Origin: Gordonia insulae
GTDB taxonomy: Bacteria; Actinomycetota; Actinomycetes; Mycobacteriales; Mycobacteriaceae
Direction: 5' to 3'
NCBI RefSeq assembly: GCF_003855095.1
Contig: NZ_CP033972.1
Span: 1,612,001-1,676,000, forward strand
Length of the DNA stretch: 64,000 nucleotides
In this document: positions 27,501 through 34,038 of the stretch, one piece after another
Numbering within the stretch: position 1 is the first letter of the stretch
How the letters are laid out: each line of letters opens with the position of its first letter
Program-made: the position numbers and the translations under genes
The notes under the pieces: generated by a model
Databases searched by the model: none
Told to the model about the DNA's origin: nothing
What the model saw: the letters and a program-made list of their open reading frames with translations, nothing else

Positions 27501-27844
27501 AACCGGACGAGACCGTAGAAGCCGTCGTGGTCGGTGAGTGCCAGGGCCTGCAGGTCCAGACGCTGGGCCTCCTCCACCATCTCCTCGGGCATCGACGCGC
27601 CGTCGAGGAAGCTGTAGGCACTGTGTGCGTGGAGCTCGGCGAAGGGCACCGACGACCGGCCACGTTCGACACCGTCCGCGCGGTAGGTGCCACGCTTGCG
27701 GGACCAGGCGGGACTGTCGTTGCCGTCGCCCCCGGAGTTGTCCCCGGGTCCGAATGCCTCGCCCGGCCGACCGTCGCCCCGCGCCCGACCGGAGAGCACC
27801 CGCTCCATCTCCGACCACGTCGGTGGCCCTTGATCCCATCCCAC
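24569..27844 (-). CDS. dnaE2: Error-prone DNA polymerase III alpha subunit (SOS)
   Basis: 1091 residues, about 90 shorter than replicative DnaE1. The N-terminal PHP domain starts with AELHAHSAYSFLDGAS at about 70. The polymerase catalytic acids are in PPDIDVDIESDRREE near residue 460, and SGGMVICDRPI and PLFQEQLMQLAVDVAG follow. A helix-hairpin-helix region and an OB-fold near the C terminus (GVTFINLEDETGMVNVVC) complete the DnaE2 layout. It performs mutagenic translesion synthesis with ImuA' and ImuB. GTG 27844 is chosen because the MGWDQGPP start matches mycobacterial DnaE2. A perfect LexA box sits 13 bases upstream. Confidence 0.96.
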   Translation of the reverse strand: MGWDQGPPTWSEMERVLSGRARGDGRPGEAFGPGDNSGGDGNDSPAWSRKRGTYRADGVERGRSSVPFAELHAHSAYSFLDGASMPEEMVEEAQRLDLQALALTDHDGFYGLVRFAEAAREFAMPTVFGAELSLEPDVTRTGIPDPPGEHLLVLARDGEGYRRLSRTIADAHMVAGEKGLLRYDRDALPDRAGGHWLILTGCRKGAVRRALDRGGPEAAGHALAGLVDRYGRADVVVELTAQALPEDDERNAILAGLARDLGLTTVATTGAHFAGPRRRRLATAVAAVRARTDIETIEGWLPGVGGAHLRSGDEMARLLPGHPEAIDNSVGLAADCAFELGLIAPQLPPFDVPDGHTEISWLREQTMAGASRRYGPPGAHPQAYRQIEHELAIISSLTFPGYFLVVADIVNFCKRSDILCQGRGSAANSAVCYALGITNVDPVANKLLFERFLSPERDGPPDIDVDIESDRREEAIQYVYRRYGRDYSAQVANVITYRGKSAVRDMARALGYATGQQDAWSKAPDEAPGDVADLAGEIMGMPRHLGIHSGGMVICDRPIADVCPTEWARMENRSVLQWDKDDCAAIGLVKFDLLGLGMLSALHYAIDLVAEHKGIEVDLARLDLTEPAVYDMLCRADSVGVFQVESRAQMATLPRLKPRNFYDLVVEVALIRPGPIQGGSVHPYIRRRNGTEQPTVEHPSMRKALDRTLGVPLFQEQLMQLAVDVAGFDAAEADQLRRAMGSKRSPERMEQLRLRFYAGMADLHGITGDMADRIFEKMAAFANFGFPESHSQSFASLVFYSSWFKLHHPAAFCAALLRAQPMGFYSPQSLVADARRHGVVVHRPDINRSLTHATLENDGLEVRLGLGGVRSVGDDIADRIVDCRDRDGDYRDVTDVSRRAELTVRHLEGLAGAGAFTGFGVSRRQALWEAGAAATVRSDQLSLESSADTPVLPGLSDIELAATDAWATGITPTSYPTQFLRPRLEAIGVVPADGLLAVPDGSRVSVAGAVTHRQRPATASGVTFINLEDETGMVNVVCSVGLWTRYRSLAHSASALLIRGTVQNAEGAVTVVAERLQRLDLRVGTRSRDWH

Positions 27845-27856
27845 TTCCCGAGTCTA

Positions 27857-27872
27857 TCGAACATGTGTTCGA
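27857..27872. promoter_or_regulatory. LexA (SOS) box of dnaE2
   Basis: TCGAACATGTGTTCGA is a perfect match to the actinobacterial LexA operator TCGAAC-N4-GTTCGA. It ends 13 bases before the dnaE2 GTG, so bound LexA would block the promoter or the initial transcript. Confidence 0.93.
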
Positions 27873-27888
27873 CAGACCAGAAGGGGCG

Positions 27889-27999
27889 TCATCCGACGCT
27901 GCGCGGAATCCGCCGATCACCGATCGTCATGCCGACCAGCACCATCCCGATCACGATGATCACCACTCCCACGAGATGCAGACCACGGTCGGTCGCCTG
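27889..27999 (-). other. Displaced C-terminal end of the MFS transporter (frameshift)
   Basis: This stretch, read in the other minus-strand frame, encodes ATDRGLHLVGVVIIVIGMVLVG followed by MTIGDRRIPRSVG and a TGA at 27889-27891. It looks like the natural last membrane helix and tail of the upstream transporter. Restoring one base around 27996-27998 (within CACAGGCGACC on the minus strand) would join it to the main frame. Either the gene carries a one-base deletion or the assembly does. Confidence 0.75.
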
Positions 28000-29294
28000 T
28001 GCCCGAAGGCGATACCGATCAGGCTGGAGGAGAAGATCGCGCCGAAATACGCGAATGTGCGATAGAGCCCGGACGCCACGCCGATGGATTCGGCGGGACT
28101 CTGCGTGTACAGCGTCGCCTGATTGGCGAAGCCGCTGAGGCCGTTGGCGAGCCCGAACAGCACCGACATCGCGATCAGCACCACGACCGGGCTCCCACTG
28201 CCGATGCAGAGCGCCATCGCCCCCGAGCCGGCGAAGCACAATCCGGTCAGCAGCAACGGCCAACGCACCCATCCCCGTGTCGAGTTCACCCGGGCCACGA
28301 CGATGCTCACCGCCGACAGCGGGATCAGGATGAGGCCGACCTGCGATGCGCTGTATCCGGCCGCTCCTTCCATCCATTGACTGATCCCGTACATCGCCAT
28401 GTACGAGCCGAGCGCCGCAAGCGCCTGCCGGAGATACGTGCGCACCAGGGGGCCGTTGCCCGCCATCATGCGAACGTCGATGAGCGGCTCACCGGTCCGC
28501 CTCTCCCACCACACAAGGGTCACCAGCAGCGCGACGACGATCGGGAGCAGCCACCACGCCGGTGAGGTCAGCCCACTCAGGAAGACGAGCGCGGTCACGA
28601 CGGTGCCGGCGAAGAGCACGATCCCGACGGGATCCACCGCACGCAGTACCGCTCGCCCGCCGCGGTCGGTCACCGGCGAATCCTTCGGCACACTGCGCAA
28701 CACCCACACCAGGGTGAACACGGCAACCGGGATGTTGACGAAGAACACCGCACGCCAACCGAACACCCCGGCCAGCACGCCGCCGACAGGCAGTCCGATG
28801 ACCGCGATGACCTGGGCGGCGATGGAGAATCCGCCGAGCACCCGACTCGGCACGCCGATGCCCGCCGCGTCGGCCCGCTTGCGGATCAGCGACATCGCCG
28901 TCGGATACGCGGCCGAGGTGCCGACACCGATCAGCGCCCGGGACAACACGAGGAGCCCGAACACCGGTGCCAGCGCGCCGATCACGCCGGCCAGGAGCAG
29001 AATGCACAGTCCGCCGACGAAGACGCGCCGGTCGCCGAACACCCGCGCCAGCTTGCCCATCGTCGGCTGCATCACCGCACTGCACAGATAGAGCACGGAG
29101 ATCAGCACGGCCGTCGAAGACGGTCCGCGGTGGAAGTCGACTCCGATGCCGACCAGGGCCGTCGCGATCATCGAGCTGTTGATCGGGTTGAGGGTGGACC
29201 CCATCATCAGCGGTCCCGTGAACCGCCATCCGAACGGGTTCGGTCCCCTCTCACCGGCGACGACGCCGACCTCGGCCGGCGCATGGGCGGTCAC
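27960..29294 (-). CDS. MFS transporter with frameshifted 3' end
   Basis: 444 residues as read. It has 11-12 hydrophobic segments and looks like a DHA2/EmrB-type permease: the N-terminal GSTLNPINSSMIATALVGIG, the motif-A loop GKLARVFGDRRVFVGG, and motif C-like GGFSIAAQVIAVIGLPVGGVLAG. The protein ends abnormally in GHRRPTVVCISWEW instead of a final helix; the missing helix is in another frame immediately downstream (27889-27999). GTG 29294 overlaps the isochorismatase stop (GTGA). The gene is last in a marR-isochorismatase-MFS operon and probably exports the compound sensed by MarR. Loss of the last helix could inactivate it. Confidence 0.85.
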   Translation of the reverse strand: MTAHAPAEVGVVAGERGPNPFGWRFTGPLMMGSTLNPINSSMIATALVGIGVDFHRGPSSTAVLISVLYLCSAVMQPTMGKLARVFGDRRVFVGGLCILLLAGVIGALAPVFGLLVLSRALIGVGTSAAYPTAMSLIRKRADAAGIGVPSRVLGGFSIAAQVIAVIGLPVGGVLAGVFGWRAVFFVNIPVAVFTLVWVLRSVPKDSPVTDRGGRAVLRAVDPVGIVLFAGTVVTALVFLSGLTSPAWWLLPIVVALLVTLVWWERRTGEPLIDVRMMAGNGPLVRTYLRQALAALGSYMAMYGISQWMEGAAGYSASQVGLILIPLSAVSIVVARVNSTRGWVRWPLLLTGLCFAGSGAMALCIGSGSPVVVLIAMSVLFGLANGLSGFANQATLYTQSPAESIGVASGLYRTFAYFGAIFSSSLIGIAFGHRRPTVVCISWEW

Positions 29295-29860
29295 CGCCGG
29301 GTGGCGTCGAGGAGTTCGAGAAGCTCTGCGGTCGAACCGGTCTCGGCGATCTGGGGAAAGACGGCGGACGTACTGTGCTGATGTCGAGCACCATCGGAAT
29401 CGGTCATCGCGTCGACTGGCAACGTCACGTGGAATCCGGCCTCGTGGGCGTCGCGGGCCGTGGACTCCACCCCCGCCCCGGTCGCGATACCCACCACCAC
29501 GACCTGGCTGACGCCACGCTCGTGGAGATCGTCGGCGAGGCCGGTGCCGGCGAACGCACTCCGCGCGTACTTGGTGACGACGAGATCATCTGCCGTGGGC
29601 CGGAATTCGTCGATCAGCTCGGACCAGCCGGCGGACATGTCGAGTGGGCCGCCGCCACCGAGGTCGGTTCGACCCGGCGGCCGTCCCTCGACGGTCACGA
29701 AAGCGATCGGCAGATCGTGCCCGCGGAACCGATCGACCAGCTCGACGGACCGATCGATCACCTCCCGCGCCGGATGTGGGGCCAGCTCACGGCCGACGAT
29801 GCCGCGCTGCAGGTCGATGACGATCAAGGCCGTCCGGGGATCGAGTGTCGTCATGCTCAC
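29291..29860 (-). CDS. Isochorismatase-like hydrolase lacking the catalytic Cys
   Basis: 189 residues. The Asp (ALIVIDLQRGIVG, about residue 16) and Lys (LVVTKYARSAFAGT) of the isochorismatase-family triad are present. The cis-peptide/nucleophile region reads VVVGIATGAGVESTARDA: the position held by Cys in amidases such as nicotinamidase is Gly or Ala. True isochorismatases also lack this Cys, so a non-amidase hydrolysis is possible. It lies 18 bases after the marR gene on the same strand and is coupled to the MFS gene, suggesting detoxification or turnover of a small aromatic compound. Confidence 0.82.
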   Translation of the reverse strand: MSMTTLDPRTALIVIDLQRGIVGRELAPHPAREVIDRSVELVDRFRGHDLPIAFVTVEGRPPGRTDLGGGGPLDMSAGWSELIDEFRPTADDLVVTKYARSAFAGTGLADDLHERGVSQVVVVGIATGAGVESTARDAHEAGFHVTLPVDAMTDSDGARHQHSTSAVFPQIAETGSTAELLELLDATRR

Positions 29861-29878
29861 GCTGAGTTCTCCTGTCTG

Positions 29879-30313
29879 TCACGACTCGGCAAGTCGTCTG
29901 AGTAGGTCGGTCGCCGAGGCGAGATGCGCGATCTCGCCGTCGGTCAGGACCGCGGCCATCTGTCCGGCGAGCCAATCCTCACGAGCCAGCCGCCCGGCAC
30001 GGAATTCGTCACGCGCCTGCTGGGACAGGTCGAGGATCGTCTTACGTCCGTCGCGGGGATCGCGCGTTCCCGACACCAGGCCGGCCTCGAGGAGCGCACC
30101 GACGATCGCGGCCATCGACTGCGGGCGCATACCTTCTGCCCGCGCCAGTTCGTTGGCGGTGGCGGGCCCTTCGCGCTCGAGACGGCCCAGCACGTTCGTC
30201 TGCGATCGGGTGAGATCGGAGGTGTGGGACTGCTGCCGCAGGCGTCGGATCAGTTGGCCGAGGGCAACCCGGAAGTCGGTCGCGATCGCTGGGAGGTCCA
30301 CATCGTCGGACAT
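29879..30313 (-). CDS. MarR-family transcriptional regulator
   Basis: 144 residues. A winged helix-turn-helix spans about residues 33-100: LTRSQTNVLGRLEREGPATA, ELARAEGMRPQSMAAIVGALL, and the wing DPRDGRKTILDLS with the conserved D-x-R-x-G-R. The N- and C-terminal helices would form the dimer. It leads the operon with the isochorismatase-like and MFS genes. A 22-base palindrome lies 23 bases upstream of its start, which fits autorepression relieved by an aromatic ligand. Confidence 0.92.
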   Translation of the reverse strand: MSDDVDLPAIATDFRVALGQLIRRLRQQSHTSDLTRSQTNVLGRLEREGPATANELARAEGMRPQSMAAIVGALLEAGLVSGTRDPRDGRKTILDLSQQARDEFRAGRLAREDWLAGQMAAVLTDGEIAHLASATDLLRRLAES

Positions 30314-30335
30314 GCCCCGACTCTACCAAATAAGA

Positions 30336-30357
30336 CAGCTAACTGAACAGTTGCCTG
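30336..30357. promoter_or_regulatory. Palindromic operator candidate for the MarR regulator
   Basis: Half-sites CAGCTAACTG and CAGTTGCCTG are separated by AA and pair at 8 of 10 positions. The length and symmetry are normal for MarR dimers, and the site is 23 bases ahead of the regulator's ATG. The surrounding sequence is AT-rich for this genome. Confidence 0.65.
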
Positions 30358-30374
30358 GCTATATTGCGGAGATG

Positions 30375-30899
30375 TCACACCCCGAATGCCGGCGGATAGG
30401 TGATCACGCCCGCCGGGATCGGACGCGAACGATCCAGCGCCAGGTACATCAGCGCCCCATCGGGTACGACGAAGGACGCCGAGATGCCGGCCTCCGATGT
30501 CGGCCGGAACCCGAACCGCGGGTAGTACTCCGGGTGCCCGAGCACCACCACCAGGTTCTCCGCGGCACGCCCCCGGGCGAGGCCGAGCGCGCAGGTGATC
30601 GCGGCGATACCCACCCCGCGCCGCTGCCATCCGGGGTCGACAGAGCAGGGCGCCAACGCGAGTGCCGGCGCGTCGCCCACGCGACATCGGGTGAGCAGAG
30701 CATGTCCGACGATCTCGCCGCCGGCGGCGGTGGCGACCACCGAGAGGTCCGGAATCCAGACGTCAGGTTCGCCACGGAGTGCATCGACGAGATCCGCTTC
30801 GTCCGATCGGCCGAAGGCTGCCGTCACCACGTCACGGATCGCGGCGATGTCATCGGCCCGCTCTGTCCGACACTCGACCGGCAAGATGTTGCCATTCAT
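30375..30899 (-). CDS. GNAT-family N-acetyltransferase
   Basis: 174 residues from ATG 30899 (GTG 30914 would add five). The acetyl-CoA-binding motif A is LAPCSVDPGWQRRGVGIAAI, with the Q/R-x2-G-x-G/A signature, followed by VVVLGHPEYYPRFGFRP, the typical motif B and YhbS-like Y-Y-x-R-F-G-F. The preceding beta-strand VGHALLTRCRVG fits. The acceptor substrate is not deducible. It is upstream of marR but separated from it by the operator region, and divergent from acrA1. Confidence 0.85.
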   Translation of the reverse strand: MNGNILPVECRTERADDIAAIRDVVTAAFGRSDEADLVDALRGEPDVWIPDLSVVATAAGGEIVGHALLTRCRVGDAPALALAPCSVDPGWQRRGVGIAAITCALGLARGRAAENLVVVLGHPEYYPRFGFRPTSEAGISASFVVPDGALMYLALDRSRPIPAGVITYPPAFGV

Positions 30900-30995
30900 C
30901 AATGTAAATGTCACCCTGGGTAGAAACCGGCTTCTTACCGTCCAGTAAGAACTGTCAGCTGATCACATCACGCCAGAGGATCGGACACCACAGTC

Positions 30996-32951
30996 ATGAC
31001 GACCTACTTCATCACCGGCGGTAGCGGATTCATCGGCCACCGGGTCATCGAGCGTCTTCTCACCGTCGAACCCGACGCCCAGATCTTCGCCCTCGTGCGC
31101 GGGCGGACGCTACCGGGCTTCAGCGAATCACTGTCCGCGATGAACGCCACCGGCAAGGTGACACCGCTCGTCGGAGATCTCACCGCGCCCGGTCTGGGCG
31201 TGGACGCCTCCGCACTCCCCGACATCGACCACGTCATCCATCTCGCCGCCATCTACGACATGACCGCTGATGCCGATTCGCAACAGGCGGCCAACGTGGA
31301 GGGCACCGCGCGCGTCGCCGACTTCGCACTGACTGTCGGCGCGATGATGCATCACGTCTCCTCGATCGCGGTCGCCGGGGACCATCGCGGCACATTCACC
31401 GAGGACGACTTCGACAAGGGGCAGGGGTTTCCGTCGCCCTACCACCGCACCAAGTTCGAGGCCGAGAAGGTCGTCCGGGAGCGAGAGGGACTGCGGTGGC
31501 GGGTATACCGCCCGTCGATCGTGGTCGGCGACTCGCACACCGGCGAGATGGACAAGGTCGACGGCCCGTATTACTTCTTCGGTCACCTGAAGTTACTCGG
31601 CCACCTGCCCTCCGCGCTTCCACTGCCCATGCCCGACCTCGGCGCGACCAACATCGTCCCGGTCGACTACGTCGCCTCTGCGATCGTGGCGCTGTGCGCC
31701 GACGATCCGGGCCGCAGCGGCGTCGTCCACCATCTGGCCGACCCACGGCGCCGGAGCATCACCGGTATGTACAACGCCATCGCACCGGGATTCCATGGGC
31801 CACATGGCCGTAACGTCATCCCCAATGCCGTCGTGGAGCCGCTGCTGAAACTCGCGGGCACCGGACCGTTGCGCGTGGGTCGCGATCTCGTCGCCGCCCA
31901 GCAGGGTATTCCGCCGGCATTGCTGGACACCGTCGCCCTGACCGTCGATTTCCGATCGGATCTCACCGTCGCGGCACTGCGCGATCACGGCATCACGTTG
32001 CCGGACCTCGATGACTACGGCCCACGCCTGTGGGCGTACTGGGCCGAGCACCTCGATCCGGCCCGGCATCGTCGCCGGGACCCACGCGGACCGCTGGTGG
32101 GCAAGAACGTCCTGATCACCGGTGGCTCCAGCGGGATCGGCAAGGCCACCGCCCGTATGTGTGTCGCGCGTGGTGCGAACGTCATCATCGTCGCCCGCAA
32201 CGCCGACGGCCTCGACGCCGCGGTCGCCGAACTGAACGCGACCGCGAGCAAGGACGGCGTACCGCCGGGTCGGGCGCACGCCTACCAGTGCGACATCACC
32301 GACCAGGAGTCGGTCAATCGACTGATCAAAACCGTTCTCGCCGAACACGACCACGTCGACGTCCTGGTCAACAACGCCGGGCGCTCGATCCGTCGGGCGA
32401 CCATCAACTCGACCGATCGGCTGCACGACTACCAGCGACTGATGGCCGTGAACTACTTCGGTGCGGTCGCCCTCATCCTGGGGCTGCTCCCCCACATGGT
32501 GGAGCGCCAGTCGGGTCACATCGTCAACGTGACGTCGATGGCGGTGCAGTCGCGTGTGGCACGGTTCGGTGCCTACTCCGCGTCCAAGGCCGCACTCGAG
32601 GCGTTCAGCGACGTCACCCGCTCCGAGACCCTCTCCGACCACGTCACCTTCACCAATGTGCGCCTGCCACTGGTCCGCACCCGGATGATCGCGCCCACCG
32701 AGGCCTACGAGAACCAGGCCGGGGTGTGGGGTGTGGACAAGGCGGCGTCGCGGGTATTGCACGGCATCCTGGACCGTCCCCGGCAGGTCGGCTCCCCGGT
32801 CGGCGCGCTGGCCGAACTCGGGCATCGGATCACACCCCGACTGACCACCCGGATCCTTCACCAGGAGTATCTGGTGTTCGGTGAGTCGGCGGCGGCGCTC
32901 GGCAAGTCCGGGGACCCCGGACCCTCGACCGGCGCCGGTCCGGACGCATGA
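30996..32951 (+). CDS. acrA1: Two-domain fatty acyl-CoA reductase (AcrA1-like SDR fusion)
   Basis: 651 residues made of two short-chain-dehydrogenase-type Rossmann domains. The N-terminal extended SDR/male-sterility type has YFITGGSGFIGHRVIERLL and active-site YHRTKFEAE (Y-x3-K). The C-terminal classical SDR (from about 365) has NVLITGGSSGIGKATARM, NNAGRS and YSASKAALEAF (Y-x3-K). The length and architecture match M. tuberculosis Rv3391 and related reductases that turn acyl-CoA into aldehyde or alcohol for wax esters. The gene overlaps the following PLP enzyme in an ATGA. As in M. tuberculosis it lies close to imuB. The ATG 30996 start has no strong ribosome site. Confidence 0.88.
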   Translation: MTTYFITGGSGFIGHRVIERLLTVEPDAQIFALVRGRTLPGFSESLSAMNATGKVTPLVGDLTAPGLGVDASALPDIDHVIHLAAIYDMTADADSQQAANVEGTARVADFALTVGAMMHHVSSIAVAGDHRGTFTEDDFDKGQGFPSPYHRTKFEAEKVVREREGLRWRVYRPSIVVGDSHTGEMDKVDGPYYFFGHLKLLGHLPSALPLPMPDLGATNIVPVDYVASAIVALCADDPGRSGVVHHLADPRRRSITGMYNAIAPGFHGPHGRNVIPNAVVEPLLKLAGTGPLRVGRDLVAAQQGIPPALLDTVALTVDFRSDLTVAALRDHGITLPDLDDYGPRLWAYWAEHLDPARHRRRDPRGPLVGKNVLITGGSSGIGKATARMCVARGANVIIVARNADGLDAAVAELNATASKDGVPPGRAHAYQCDITDQESVNRLIKTVLAEHDHVDVLVNNAGRSIRRATINSTDRLHDYQRLMAVNYFGAVALILGLLPHMVERQSGHIVNVTSMAVQSRVARFGAYSASKAALEAFSDVTRSETLSDHVTFTNVRLPLVRTRMIAPTEAYENQAGVWGVDKAASRVLHGILDRPRQVGSPVGALAELGHRITPRLTTRILHQEYLVFGESAAALGKSGDPGPSTGAGPDA

Positions 32952-34021
32952 CCGACACCCCGTTCCTCACGGTCGATGTCGCACGTCTCGACACCAACAT
33001 CGGCGCGACCGCCGCGCGGGCCCGTGCGACCGATCTCCAGCTGCGCCCTCACGCCAAGACCCACAAGTGCGCCCAGATCGCGCAGCTCCAGCTCGACGCC
33101 GGCGCCGTCGGCCTGACGGTCGCCACGATCGGCGAGGCGGAGGCCTTCGCCGACGCAGCTCTGACCGGTCGTCGCGACCTGTTCATCGCCTATCCGCTGT
33201 GGGTCACCGAACACAAGGGCGCTCGCCTGCGAGCGCTGGCCGACCGCATCCGGCTGCGCGTGGCGATCGATTCCGTCGACGGCGCCCGCCGGCTGGCCGC
33301 AGAGACCGCCGACGTTGACCTCGAGGTCGTCGTCGAGGTCGATTCCGGACAGCACCGCACCGGTGTGGACCCGGATCAGGCGGGCGTGATCGCCCGCACC
33401 GCAGTCGAATCCGGGTTGCGGGTGGTGGGGCTGTTCACCTTCCCGGGACATGGTTACGGTCCCGGCGACGCACGCCGCAGGGCGGCCGACAACGAGGTGG
33501 CGGCGATCTCCCGTGCCGCCGATCGGCTGCGGGACAACGGTATCGACCCGGTCGTTCGCAGCGGCGGTTCCACCCCGACGATCGAGTTCGCGGGGACCGA
33601 GGCCCTCACCGAGATCCGGCCGGGAGTGTATCCGTTCAACGATGCCCAGCAGGTCGAACTCGGCTCCTGCGATCTCGATGCGGTCGCGTTGTGTGCGGTC
33701 GGCACCGTGGTGCACCGGACCGGTCGACGCATCGTGGCCGACACGGGCAGCAAGATCCTGGGCGCCGATCGTCCGCCGTGGACGTCGGGCTTCGGGCGCC
33801 TGCTCGACGCACCGGATGCGAGGATCACCTCGCTGTCGGAGCATCATGCGGTGATCGACTACCCGCGGGATGACGACGCGATTCCCGAACTCGGCGCACG
33901 TGTGCGAGTGGTGCCCAATCACGTGTGCACGGCGGTCAACCTGGTCGACCATCTGTACGCGGAGGCCGCGGACGGGACGTCGGTGCGATGGCCGGTGATC
34001 GCGCGCGGCGCGAACTCCTGA
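32948..34021 (+). CDS. DSD1-family PLP enzyme (D-serine dehydratase/D-threonine aldolase-like)
   Basis: 357 residues, alanine-racemase-type barrel. The PLP Lys is in LRPHAKTHKCAQIA near residue 37. The C terminus has VPNHVCTAVNL, whose His and Cys match the zinc ligands of eukaryotic-type D-serine dehydratase, and SGGSTPT forms the phosphate loop. Both D-serine dehydratase and low-specificity D-threonine aldolase belong here. The ATG overlaps the acrA1 TGA (ATGA), so the two are translated together; a metabolic link between an acyl-CoA reductase and D-amino acid turnover is not obvious. It converges with imuB after 17 bases. Confidence 0.85.
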   Translation: MTDTPFLTVDVARLDTNIGATAARARATDLQLRPHAKTHKCAQIAQLQLDAGAVGLTVATIGEAEAFADAALTGRRDLFIAYPLWVTEHKGARLRALADRIRLRVAIDSVDGARRLAAETADVDLEVVVEVDSGQHRTGVDPDQAGVIARTAVESGLRVVGLFTFPGHGYGPGDARRRAADNEVAAISRAADRLRDNGIDPVVRSGGSTPTIEFAGTEALTEIRPGVYPFNDAQQVELGSCDLDAVALCAVGTVVHRTGRRIVADTGSKILGADRPPWTSGFGRLLDAPDARITSLSEHHAVIDYPRDDDAIPELGARVRVVPNHVCTAVNLVDHLYAEAADGTSVRWPVIARGANS

Positions 34022-34038
34022 CCTCGACGACCGGAGGC

